55,570 nucleotides of DNA from an uncultured Porphyromonadaceae bacterium (GCA_900555715.1 USMC01000015.1:1-55570); one strand, 5' to 3'; positions 23,837-31,436 are shown, counted from the stretch's first letter. Notes: generated by a model not told the origin, from the sequence alone. Program-made: numbers and translations.

Positions 23837-25399
23837 ATGGCATCCGCAGCTGAAATAAAGAAAGCATACGAGGAATGGCGGGACCATTGCAAGCGCGTCA
23901 ATTCACTGACGCCGGTTACAATGTCGGTCGCCAAGGAGTCAGCCGCCGAGCGTGACAAGCGCATTCGCCGGCTGCTTTCAAATTATGCGGCTTTCTGTGA
24001 ATATTACTTTCCTCACTACCTGACATTGCGCGACAAGACGACGGGCGAACCGATCAAGGTAATTCACAACGCTCCGTTCCATAATGCCGCTGCCTTGAAG
24101 GTGCGCAATACCCCGAACCTTAAAGCTGTCTTCAAATGGCCTCGCGGTCATGCCAAGTCCACCCATTTTGATATCTTCCTTCCTCTGTGGCTGATGTTCC
24201 AGCCCAAAAGGCTCATCAGCTTTATGGTTGTAGTGGGCAAAAGTCAGGACAGCGCAAACCGGCTTCTCGCCGACATTCAGGCTGAGCTTGAGTTCAATCA
24301 GCGTATCATCGCCGACTTCGGGGAACAGAAGAACCTCGGCGAATGGACCGAGGGTGAGTTCAAGACTCAGGGCGGTTCCAAGTTCCTCGCCGTGGGTCGC
24401 GGTCAGTCTCCACGAGGTCTGCGCGACCGTGAGTCGCGTCCCGACTATATCGTGATTGATGACCTTGACGATGACGAGCTTTGCCGCAATGAAAAGCGCG
24501 TGAAGGATTTGACCGATTGGGTCAAGGAGGCTCTTTTCGGCGCCCTGGATGTAGGTCGCGGACGCTTTATAATGGTGGGCAACCTTATATCCAAATGCTC
24601 CGTCCTGGCCAATATGTGCGCCACACGGGGCGTATATGTGTCGGAGATCAAGGCTGTGGATAAGAACGGCAACCCTGTCTGGAAGGAGAAGTGGACCCGT
24701 GAGGAAGCCCAGGCATACGCTGATTTTGTCGGCTACCGTGCCTGGAACAAAGAGATGATGCACAACCCCATCAACGACGGTTCTATCTTCCGCCATGAAT
24801 GGATACGCTACAAGCGTCTGCCAAAACTGGAGAAGTACGACATGCTCGTATGCTATACCGACCCCTCCTTTAAATCGACCACCGCCAACGACTACAAGGC
24901 ATGCCGCCTGTGGGGCAAAATCGGAACCGAGCTGCATCTTATAGACTGCTATGTACGCCAGGACACGGTGTCCGGCATGGTGCGGTGGCTTTATGACCTC
25001 TATGAACGGACCCGCGACCGTGTGTCCATCTCATTCTTCATGGAGGCGAATTTCATGCAGGATATCATTTTAGACGAGTTTGCCGCCGAAGGAAACATCA
25101 GGGGCTATCAGCTTCCGATTCTTCCGGACAAACGCAGCAAGCCGGAGAAGATCCAGCGCATAGAGGCGGTTTCGCCTCTATGGGAGCGTGGTTTTGTATT
25201 CTACAACGAGGCACTCAAGGATTCTCCCGACATGCAGGTCGGCATTGAACAGACACTCGCTCTCGAGCGCGGTTCCCGCGTCCATGACGATGCTCCCGAT
25301 GCCGACGAGGGTGCTATATGGTTCCTGCAGCGCAATACCCGACAGGAGATTTTCAAACCGGTGGCGATTCCGCGTCGCTCCCCTAAAAATATGTGGTGA
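23837..25399 (+). CDS. Terminase large subunit (Mu gp28-like)
   Basis: A 520-residue packaging motor. The ATPase has a Walker A at residues 101-109 (WPRGHAKST) and a Walker B around 203-212 (DYIVIDDLDD). The C-terminal RNase H-like nuclease starts at Asp342 (VCYTDPSFKSTTANDYKA). It pumps DNA into the prohead; in Mu-like phages it packages from the host-embedded left end. It is followed by the Gp36-like and portal genes, the usual Mu order. Confidence 0.92.
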   Translation: MASAAEIKKAYEEWRDHCKRVNSLTPVTMSVAKESAAERDKRIRRLLSNYAAFCEYYFPHYLTLRDKTTGEPIKVIHNAPFHNAAALKVRNTPNLKAVFKWPRGHAKSTHFDIFLPLWLMFQPKRLISFMVVVGKSQDSANRLLADIQAELEFNQRIIADFGEQKNLGEWTEGEFKTQGGSKFLAVGRGQSPRGLRDRESRPDYIVIDDLDDDELCRNEKRVKDLTDWVKEALFGALDVGRGRFIMVGNLISKCSVLANMCATRGVYVSEIKAVDKNGNPVWKEKWTREEAQAYADFVGYRAWNKEMMHNPINDGSIFRHEWIRYKRLPKLEKYDMLVCYTDPSFKSTTANDYKACRLWGKIGTELHLIDCYVRQDTVSGMVRWLYDLYERTRDRVSISFFMEANFMQDIILDEFAAEGNIRGYQLPILPDKRSKPEKIQRIEAVSPLWERGFVFYNEALKDSPDMQVGIEQTLALERGSRVHDDAPDADEGAIWFLQRNTRQEIFKPVAIPRRSPKNMW

Positions 25400-25401
25400 T
25401 T

Positions 25402-25818
25402 ATGTTTATCGACAATGAGGATTACCGGGTTGTCATCGGCGAGGCTGCCCTGAAAGTGATATCGCAGTCTTCGCCGGAGAATATTGCCAATGCCGAGGCT
25501 GAGGCGATGGAAGAGATTGCCGGCTACCTGCGCCCGGTATATGATACCGATGCCGTTTTCTCGGCTTCAGGCAATGACCGGAACCGGCTTATAGTCATGT
25601 ACACCGCAGACATCGTCCTTTACCATCTGACCGCCTCACAGCCTCAGAAGATGGGCAGTGAGATTCGCAAGGAACGCTACGACCGGGCAATCAAATGGCT
25701 TGAGGGTGTACAGGCCGGCAAGATTGTCCCGGACTTGCCTCTCAAGGTATTGGAAGACGGCACTCCCAGCTTTGGTACATCATTTCACTCTTCACCCAAA
25801 CTTAGACACGATTGGTAG
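25402..25818 (+). CDS. Gp36-family head-tail connector (DUF1320)
   Basis: About 138 residues from ATG 25402 (a GTG at 25393 also exists but overlaps the terminase stop). It shows the DUF1320 pattern: MFIDNEDY start, AEAEAMEEIAGYLRPVYD, then MYTADIVLYHLTA and an ERYDRAIKWLEGVQAGKI segment. Mu Gp36 relatives act at the head-tail interface. It lies between terminase and portal, 3 nt before the latter. Confidence 0.75.
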   Translation: MFIDNEDYRVVIGEAALKVISQSSPENIANAEAEAMEEIAGYLRPVYDTDAVFSASGNDRNRLIVMYTADIVLYHLTASQPQKMGSEIRKERYDRAIKWLEGVQAGKIVPDLPLKVLEDGTPSFGTSFHSSPKLRHDW

Positions 25819-25821
25819 GAT

Positions 25822-27105
25822 ATGAGCAGAAAATCCAGACAACGCAGGGCTGAACAGGAAAGCCGTGCCAAGGCAGCCAAGCAGACCTCCATCATCATGG
25901 AGCTGCACCGCTACGCCGAATTTTTTACAAAGAACGATATCGAGGACTGGCGCCGGGCATGGCAAAGCGCCATTGATCCGCGCCATCCGAACCGGCAGAA
26001 GCTCTACGACATTTACCGGGACGCCATGACCGACTCGCATCTTTCCGGATGCATACAGCAGCGCGTGGGGTTCGTCATGTCACGCTCTTTCAAACTCGTC
26101 AACGAGAATGGCGACCAGGACGAGTCAGCGGAGCATCTGTTTGACCAGTCCTGGTTCAAGGATCTGTGCCGGCTGTGCCTTGAGTCTATTTGGTACGGCC
26201 ATTCGCTGATTGAACTTGGCGATGTGATTACCGACGGTGACGGCCATCCGGCATTCTCCGGCGTTACTCTTATCCCCCGCAAGCACGTGGTTCCGGAGAA
26301 GGGCCGAGTTGTGTCCCGTGTCGGCATGAATTGGGAAACGGGTATAGAGTTCCGTGAGCGTCCTTGGAAGGACTGGCTGATTGAAGCAGGGCGTCCCGAT
26401 GACCTCGGACTGTTGCTGAAGGCTGCGCTACACACCATCCCGAAGAAGCACGCTATGTCGTTCTGGGACTGCTTCGCCGAGATTTTCGGCATGCCCTGGC
26501 GTATCGCGCGCACATCGACACGCGACCCCAAGGAGTTCAAGCGACTGGAGGATATGATCTACAACGGGGGCGCCAGTCAAGGTATGGTGTCCGGCATGGA
26601 AACGGAAATTCAGTTTGTGGAGTCGGGCAAAGGCGATGCCTTTAATGTCTATGACAAGCGCATTGATCGCTCAAATTCCGAACTTTCCAAACTGGTGATA
26701 GGTCAGACCATGACCATTGAGGACGGTTCCTCGCTGTCACAGTCACAGACCCACCTGCAGGTATTCATGAACCTTGTGGAGTCCGACCGCGACATGCTCC
26801 GCGACATAGTCAACAACCAGCTTATTCCTCTCATGGTTCTGCACGGGTTCCCGGTCAAAGGTCTGCGTTTTGAATGGGACGATGCCGTGGACTATACACC
26901 GGAACAGCAAGTCGCTTATGAAACCATGATCGCCGACCGATACGAAGTGGAGCCGTCTTACTTCGCAGACAAATACGGCATGCCCGTTGGCGAACGACGC
27001 AATCCCATCGCTGTGCCCGAACCCGATGACGACAGTAATGAGGACGATGACAACAAAGGCAAAAAGGAAGACAAAGGTAAGCCCGGGAAGAATTTTTTCG
27101 ATTAG
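25822..27105 (+). CDS. Portal protein (Mu gp29-like, DUF935)
   Basis: A 427-residue portal with DUF935 landmarks: IDPRHPNRQKLYDIYRDAM, LSGCIQQRVGFVMSR, WDCFAEIFGMPWRIARTST and VIGQTMTIEDGSSLSQSQ. The C-terminus is an acidic then Lys/Gly-rich tail (DDDSNEDDDNKGKKEDKG) ending KNFFD-stop. Just before that stop is a T TTT TTC slippery heptamer followed by a hairpin, and the -1 frame continues straight into the Mu F-like gene. A fraction of ribosomes may therefore make a portal-MuF fusion. It forms the dodecameric DNA channel in the capsid vertex. Confidence 0.9.
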   Translation: MSRKSRQRRAEQESRAKAAKQTSIIMELHRYAEFFTKNDIEDWRRAWQSAIDPRHPNRQKLYDIYRDAMTDSHLSGCIQQRVGFVMSRSFKLVNENGDQDESAEHLFDQSWFKDLCRLCLESIWYGHSLIELGDVITDGDGHPAFSGVTLIPRKHVVPEKGRVVSRVGMNWETGIEFRERPWKDWLIEAGRPDDLGLLLKAALHTIPKKHAMSFWDCFAEIFGMPWRIARTSTRDPKEFKRLEDMIYNGGASQGMVSGMETEIQFVESGKGDAFNVYDKRIDRSNSELSKLVIGQTMTIEDGSSLSQSQTHLQVFMNLVESDRDMLRDIVNNQLIPLMVLHGFPVKGLRFEWDDAVDYTPEQQVAYETMIADRYEVEPSYFADKYGMPVGERRNPIAVPEPDDDSNEDDDNKGKKEDKGKPGKNFFD

Positions 27106-27127
27106 GCCCCTCTGACTACGAGGGGCT
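27093..27127 (+). promoter_or_regulatory. Putative programmed -1 frameshift signal joining portal to MuF
   Basis: The slippery heptamer T TTT TTC occupies 27093-27099 in the portal zero frame. After a 6-nt spacer comes a 7-bp GC-rich hairpin, GCCCCTC (27106-27112) with GAGGGGC (27120-27126), loop of 7 nt. The -1 frame is open from here through 28508, and the MuF gene has no ATG before 27159. All three elements of bacterial -1 frameshifting are present with standard spacing. Confidence 0.65.
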
Positions 27128-27146
27128 GCACCGACGCTATGCCCGA

Positions 27147-28508
27147 TTGCTTGAGGGAATGCCGGAATTTGAAACGCTGGCGGCGCCGTCCGATGATATA
27201 CGCAAGCGACTGTCATCCTTGTTCAACGGCATGATGAAGTCACTTTTCAAGGAGAAGGGTGCCGAGTTCCGTGTGGAACTTGTGGCCGACCCGGCCGTGC
27301 AGGAGTTTGTCGGCACACATGCCGCTGCCCTTGACTCGGCTTTCTCCAGGGTGGAAATGTCGGATGCCATGCGCCGCCGACTCACACGATCCAATTATAT
27401 TTTCTCGGGCATGAAGGCGTTCCATGAGCTGCATGAGGCGTTCCCCTCTTTGCTCGATGAGAACGGCAATCGAAAGTCGTTTGAACAGTTTTTGAATGAC
27501 GTTCAGAGCATCGATGCCTCCTATAACGCCAACTACCTCCGCGCCGAGTATAATTTCGTAAGCGCGTCGGCCGAGATGGCCGGGAAGTGGGAGCAGTTCA
27601 TGCGCGACGGCGACCGCTACAATCTCCAGTACCGCACCCAGCGTGATGACAAGGTGCGTCCGGAACATGCGGCTCTCGACCGCGTGACGCTGCCGCCGTC
27701 CGATTCGTTCTGGGAAGAATTCTATCCGCCTAATGGCTGGAACTGCCGATGCACTGTGGTTCAGGTACGCAAGTCGAAATATCCGACCACAAACCATGAC
27801 GAGGCGATGCGCCTGGGCGACGAGGCTCTGCAACGCGACTCAAAGGGGAGCTTCCGGTTCAATGCCGGCAAGGAAGGCAAGTCCGTCCCCGACTACAATC
27901 CCTACACCATCCGCAAATGCACCACTTGTCCCATTGCAAAAGGAGGGAAATCCGGCAAACTCGCCGCTTTCACGCCAGACAATGAAGTGTGTCTGGCATG
28001 TGTCTTAATTCATCGTTGCGAAGAACTGCGTCAGTGCAAAACCGACCCCGTCTATGGAGAAAGACTAAAAATAAGTACCAGTGCCGACAAGACCGAGGTA
28101 AAGGAAAATACCCGCGCAGCATATTCCCTCCTGTCATCATTCCCGACCATGGAGATAAAAATTCGCGAACATGTCATAGGACACGGAGTTAAGAATCCGG
28201 AATACCTTATAAATGGCTTAATCGGGGACCGCAAGGGGATACGTTCCATTAACGGCGTTTCCGATGGATTCTCCAAGGCTAAAGCTCAAGGATGTGAGGT
28301 TGTTGTCATTGACCTTGACATGCGTATGAGCGGCAAGCGCATCAATCTCTCGGAACTGGCAAAGAAAATCGACTGGCGAAGGGACGATTTCACTTCCGGC
28401 ACAATAAAGGAATGCTACGTCATCATGGGTGGTAAAGCGGTGCGCATAGGCCCGGAACATGGCTCAAGAGAAGCAATCCTTGAGAAACTGCAAAAAATAA
28501 AGCCATGA
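27147..28508 (+). CDS. Mu F-like minor head protein with a C-terminal nuclease/toxin-like domain
   Basis: As annotated from TTG 27147 it has 453 residues, but protein-like sequence (RLGPSDYEGLHRRYAR) continues upstream to the portal frameshift site, so fusion is likely. Residues 100-205 form the phage_Mu_F domain with the hallmark PPNGWNCRC. Residues 255-295 hold CxxC pairs (CTTCP, CLACV). Residues about 325-453 form a separate alpha/beta domain (EHVIGHGVKNPEYLINGLIGD, GCEVVVIDLDM, KECYVIMGGKAVRIGPEHG). This resembles the BECR or CdiA-CT nuclease effectors appended to MuF proteins in other phages. Such domains are thought to be injected with DNA; activity here is unproven. Confidence 0.8.
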   Translation: MLEGMPEFETLAAPSDDIRKRLSSLFNGMMKSLFKEKGAEFRVELVADPAVQEFVGTHAAALDSAFSRVEMSDAMRRRLTRSNYIFSGMKAFHELHEAFPSLLDENGNRKSFEQFLNDVQSIDASYNANYLRAEYNFVSASAEMAGKWEQFMRDGDRYNLQYRTQRDDKVRPEHAALDRVTLPPSDSFWEEFYPPNGWNCRCTVVQVRKSKYPTTNHDEAMRLGDEALQRDSKGSFRFNAGKEGKSVPDYNPYTIRKCTTCPIAKGGKSGKLAAFTPDNEVCLACVLIHRCEELRQCKTDPVYGERLKISTSADKTEVKENTRAAYSLLSSFPTMEIKIREHVIGHGVKNPEYLINGLIGDRKGIRSINGVSDGFSKAKAQGCEVVVIDLDMRMSGKRINLSELAKKIDWRRDDFTSGTIKECYVIMGGKAVRIGPEHGSREAILEKLQKIKP

Positions 28509-28524
28509 CATAGCCACGGCTTTA
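28498..28524 (+). terminator. Weak hairpin after MuF
   Basis: TAAAGCC (28498-28504) pairs with GGCTTTA (28518-28524), overlapping the MuF stop. There is no strong T run, so attenuation is more likely than full termination. Confidence 0.35.
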
Positions 28525-28605
28525 ATGCCTCACGACTTGAAGTTATCGCGTCTTTTCGGAGGTCTTTGTGCAAAATTACAAACAATTTCTGACATACAAA
28601 AGTTT

Positions 28606-28839
28606 ATGGAAAAAATTATCTCATTTCTCAAAAAATCCAACCGATACAAGCATCTCGTCGGTGGTCTGATTGTCGGACTTCTCGCTCTCGGCGTTTATCC
28701 GGCACTCTACTCAGCCTGTGTCGCCGGTGCTTGTCTTGAGCTCAAGGACAAACTTCACGGTTGCCCCTGGGACTGGATAGACTTCCTCATGACCCTGTCC
28801 GGAGGTGGTCTCGCAGCACTGTTCTGGCTTATATTTTAA
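28606..28839 (+). CDS. Small two-helix membrane protein, holin-like
   Basis: From ATG 28606 it has 77 residues with two hydrophobic segments (YKHLVGGLIVGLLALGVY, and FLMTLSGGGLAALFWLIF). Between them is a charged loop (LELKDKLHGCPWDWID). Size and topology suit a holin for the cytoplasmic amidase, though the gene sits in the rightward operon beside the DGR. The 28-codon upstream extension of the frame is not supported. It could instead be a DGR-linked accessory protein; it does not look like the soluble four-helix Avd. Confidence 0.6.
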   Translation: MEKIISFLKKSNRYKHLVGGLIVGLLALGVYPALYSACVAGACLELKDKLHGCPWDWIDFLMTLSGGGLAALFWLIF

Positions 28840-28843
28840 CATA

Positions 28844-28857
28844 ATTCCATCTGGAAC
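28844..28857. promoter_or_regulatory. Palindrome shared with the lysogeny switch, at the DGR promoter
   Basis: ATTCCATCTGGAAC is identical at 12 of 14 positions to GTTCCAACTGGAAC at 42493-42506 between the early and repressor promoters. Here it occupies the -33 position of the DGR promoter, which has no TTTG there. Confidence 0.45.
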
Positions 28858-28870
28858 GGCGAATTATGCG

Positions 28871-28878
28871 TAAATTTG
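28871..28878 (+). promoter_or_regulatory. -7 element of the template-repeat RNA promoter
   Basis: TAAATTTG is an exact TAnnTTTG match. Transcription would start near 28885, about 18 nt before the template repeat. Confidence 0.55.
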
Positions 28879-28884
28879 CAGTCT

Positions 28885-29204
28885 GTAAGGCGGTGTCCCT
28901 CAATAGGCCGTGTGGTCTATCGCGGCAACAACAACGCGAACGCGAATGGCGGCGTGTCGTACGCGAATGCGAATAACGATGCGACGAATGCGAACGCGAA
29001 TGTCGGCTCGCGTTTGGATAACCAACAATCGGCGTACATCACCGGGAACGTGTTCCCATCGAGGTGCCGAGAGGGGCAAGCCTCGGCAACCCTCGCCGCA
29101 AGGCAGAAAGCCGGAACATCAAGCGTTGAGTAGGGTTTGGTAGGCACACGCTCGAAGAACCTGGACTCTGGAGCCGGAAGGCTATAAATTCATTTTATTA
29201 ACTC
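28885..29204 (+). ncRNA. DGR template RNA (template repeat plus structured spacer)
   Basis: The segment from the putative promoter to the reverse transcriptase start has no supported CDS. It contains the template repeat and then about 188 nt of spacer with several stems: GGGAACGTGTTCCC, and TGCCGAG with CTCGGCA around 29066-29089. In characterised DGRs (Bordetella BPP-1) the spacer folds and primes cDNA synthesis. The frame across 28876-29133 is a by-product of the template, not a likely protein. RNA ends are approximate. Confidence 0.7.
28903..29017 (+). repeat. DGR template repeat (TR)
   Basis: A 115-bp match to the fibre variable repeat at 2819-2933 (opposite strand). It contains eleven AAY codons in the fibre reading frame, the design that lets adenine mutagenesis reach many amino acids without creating stops. 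It lies 188 bp upstream of the reverse transcriptase and on the same strand. Confidence 0.97.
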
Positions 29205-30491
29205 ATGCACAGAGTAGGAAACATAATTCAAGAATGTGTCGCTTATCAAAATGTGGCATCTGCTTATGACCGTGTTCTCCGAGGAACAAGGCGTAAACGC
29301 ACACGCCAGGGTAGGCTGCTTCTCAAAGACAGGGATGGTGTGATTAACTCGATCATCAATACCGTAGGATCGGGGGAATTCCGCAACCATGGGTACAGGG
29401 AGCGCGATATCGTCGAGGCCGGCAAACGACGACATCTGCAGATTCTGTCAATGTTCGACCGGATGTGCCAGAATTCGGTGATGACTCCTGTCGATGCAGT
29501 TCTTAAACGGCGGTTCATTCGCACTACTTCGGCGAGCATCAAGGAACGGGGCATGCACGACCTCAAGGCATATATCGAGCGCGACTTGCGGGATGACCCG
29601 AAAGGCACACGTTATTGCTATATGTTCGATATCCGCAGGTGTTACGAGTCAACGGACCAGGAACTGACGAAGAAGGCTGTCCGAAAGATTTTCAAGGATC
29701 CAAAGCTGCTTGCGATTCTCGATGACAGCATAACTATGTTGCCGACCGGTGTAAGCCTCGGCGCCCGCCCTTCCCAGGGACTGGTGAATCTGCTTCTGTC
29801 CATCCACCTTGACCATCCACTGAAATCACATTATCGCGTCAAGCATTATTACCGGTATTGCGACAACGGCGAGGTGTTGGCCGAAACCAAGAAGGAATGT
29901 TGGGCAGTCCGCGACCTTGTGCATGAGCTTCTTGAACCGCTCGGTTACGAGCTCCATCACGAGCGTGTGTTCCCCGTTACCGAGGGAATAGACGCTTTGG
30001 GATATGTCATCTATCCCACACATTCCCTTATCCGCAAACGCATAAAACAAAAGTTTGCAAAGAAGATGGGAAAAGTCAAAAGCCGAAAAAGGCGTGCGGA
30101 GCTGAAAGCCTCGTTCTACGGCATGGCGAAGCACGCTCAATGCAATCATTTATACAAAGTTTTAACAGGCACAGAAATGAGATCATTCAAAGACCTAAAC
30201 GTCGCTTACAAGCCTGATGACGGCAAGAAGCGATTTCCCGGTGCGGTGGTAAGCATCCGGGAACTGGTGAACCTTCCGATTGTCATCCGTGACTTCGAGA
30301 CCTCGCAGGGCGAAGACCGCTGCGTGGTCGCCATCGAGCAGAACGGTGAGCAGAAGAAGTTCTTTACCAATTCGGAGGAGATGAAGAACATCCTCCAGCA
30401 AGTGAGTGAAATGCCGGACGGCTTCCCCTTCGAAACCACCATCAAGGCTGAGACCTTCGGCAAAGGTAAAACAAAATACGTGTTCACTTAG
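29205..30491 (+). CDS. DGR reverse transcriptase with a C-terminal extension; YCDN active site
   Basis: This 428-residue DGR-type reverse transcriptase copies the template RNA error-prone at adenines and directs cDNA to the fibre gene. Motif A Asp142 (YCYMFDIRRCYEST) and the DGR-typical SQ motif (VSLGARPSQG, S190-Q191) are present. The catalytic YxDD box reads YCDN at 218-221, with Asn for the second Asp. Residues about 335-428 form an extra domain (LPIVIRDFETSQGEDRCVV, KKFFTNSEEMKNIL, TIKAETFGKGKTKYVFT) that looks like a beta-rich, possibly OB-type nucleic-acid-binding module. No Avd gene is adjacent, so this domain might replace it (inference). RT identity is certain; activity of the YCDN form is not. 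Confidence 0.92.
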   Translation: MHRVGNIIQECVAYQNVASAYDRVLRGTRRKRTRQGRLLLKDRDGVINSIINTVGSGEFRNHGYRERDIVEAGKRRHLQILSMFDRMCQNSVMTPVDAVLKRRFIRTTSASIKERGMHDLKAYIERDLRDDPKGTRYCYMFDIRRCYESTDQELTKKAVRKIFKDPKLLAILDDSITMLPTGVSLGARPSQGLVNLLLSIHLDHPLKSHYRVKHYYRYCDNGEVLAETKKECWAVRDLVHELLEPLGYELHHERVFPVTEGIDALGYVIYPTHSLIRKRIKQKFAKKMGKVKSRKRRAELKASFYGMAKHAQCNHLYKVLTGTEMRSFKDLNVAYKPDDGKKRFPGAVVSIRELVNLPIVIRDFETSQGEDRCVVAIEQNGEQKKFFTNSEEMKNILQQVSEMPDGFPFETTIKAETFGKGKTKYVFT

Positions 30492-30496
30492 AAATC

Positions 30497-30982
30497 ATGA
30501 AAAGAGTCCAAGGCAATCCCGATGTCGCACTCCTGGAGTGTACCAACCCGGTCAAAAACAAATGGCGCGTCCGCTGGGACGTGACCCCGGACAAATCCGG
30601 CGCAGCTTCCTACATGGAGGAGGAATTCAACCACAAGCCCTCCGGCGAGGAGATAAGGTCGCTCATCAGCGGTTGGATCAACACCCGCACGGACGTGATG
30701 ATTCTTTCCGGCTATCGCTACCAAGGCAAGACAGTGTGGCTCTCGACTGAGAACCAGTTCAACTACAAGGCGGCTTACGACCTCGCGGTTCAGACTGCCG
30801 GGGCCTCGCTGCCGGTGACTTTCAAGCTCGGCGAGGATGACAGTCCGGAATATGTGACATTCGAGGAACTGACTGCATTATCGTCGTTCTATACCGGGGC
30901 GATGAAGTTCATTCAAGACACATTGGCGCAGGGTTGGAAGGCGAAGGATTCGATTGACCTGGCACTCTACACCGCGAACTGA
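30497..30982 (+). CDS. DUF4376-like phage protein following the DGR
   Basis: A 161-residue protein 5 nt after the reverse transcriptase and clearly co-transcribed. The C-terminal two thirds (GKTVWLSTENQFNYKAAYDL, VTFKLGEDDSPEYVTFEEL, WKAKDSIDLALY) resemble the DUF4376 domain found in phage tail-fibre assembly proteins. A role in fibre maturation would link it to the diversified fibre. A part in mutagenic retrohoming is an alternative. Both are inference from position and similarity. Confidence 0.65.
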   Translation: MKRVQGNPDVALLECTNPVKNKWRVRWDVTPDKSGAASYMEEEFNHKPSGEEIRSLISGWINTRTDVMILSGYRYQGKTVWLSTENQFNYKAAYDLAVQTAGASLPVTFKLGEDDSPEYVTFEELTALSSFYTGAMKFIQDTLAQGWKAKDSIDLALYTAN

Positions 30983-30995
30983 TCCCGCAGCCCTT

Positions 30996-31023
30996 CGGGG
31001 GAGGGCATAAAAAATGCCCCCGG
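30996..31023 (+). terminator. Terminator after the DGR operon
   Basis: GGGCAT (31003-31008) and ATGCCC (31014-31019), extended by flanking G and C runs, form a short stable hairpin 14 nt after the DUF4376-like stop. Confidence 0.55.
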
Positions 31024-31036
31024 CCTGTTAATAGAC

Positions 31037-31152
31037 GTCTCACTTTCTAAAAACATAAAGCATCCAATGGAAGCCAGCCGGGGGCACTATGCCCTTCCGG
31101 CTTCCACTGGATGCTAATTTTTGCCCGAAGGCGATGTTTTTATAAGTGAGAC
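31037..31152. repeat. 116-nt nested inverted-repeat element
   Basis: GTCTCACT (31037-31044) pairs with AGTGAGAC (31145-31152), and AAAAACAT (31049-31056) with ATGTTTTT (31134-31141). GCATCCAATGGAAGCC (31060-31075) pairs with GGCTTCCACTGGATGC (31099-31114) with one mismatch, and GGGCA with TGCCC at the tip. It lies between the DGR operon terminator and the next gene. It could be a structured RNA, a double-strand processing site or a MITE-like insertion; no clear flanking duplication is visible. Confidence 0.7.
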
Positions 31153-31179
31153 ACTGCAAAATTACAAAAATTTTGGAAC

Positions 31180-31422
31180 ATGACCATATTTGAAATACTG
31201 AAATTCAACCGGGAATTGCTTGACAGGCTGAGAAAATCCGGCATCCGTCTCGAGGATGCCGACTATATCGACCTTTTCGTTGACTTCAACAAAATGGTCG
31301 CCGACGGCTGCAAGGTCACTTATACCGTGGCTCATCTTGCATCCCGATTCAATATAAGCGAACGGAAGGTGTATTCGCTTGTCAAGCATTTTCAAAGCGA
31401 CTGCAATCCCGGTGCAGTGTAA
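31180..31422 (+). CDS. Small helix-turn-helix protein
   Basis: An 80-residue protein with a C-terminal winged-helix-like motif (VAHLASRFNISERKVYSLVK). It precedes the DNA-modification pair. It may regulate late or modification genes; the nearby palindrome at 31437-31450 and the 23248 operators are candidate targets. Family not recognised. The start ATG follows AAAATTTTGGAAC with no clear Shine-Dalgarno sequence, normal for Bacteroidetes. Confidence 0.65.
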   Translation: MTIFEILKFNRELLDRLRKSGIRLEDADYIDLFVDFNKMVADGCKVTYTVAHLASRFNISERKVYSLVKHFQSDCNPGAV

Positions 31423-31436
31423 TCCCGTGTCGCTAT

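Noticed and set aside
23978..24937. 319-codon minus-strand frame inside the large terminase
   Set aside because: Antisense to conserved Walker and nuclease motifs; no recognisable domain.
28876..29133. Open frame across the DGR template repeat
   Set aside because: It only repeats the fibre frame of the template and has low-complexity continuation. Template regions are not translated in known DGRs.
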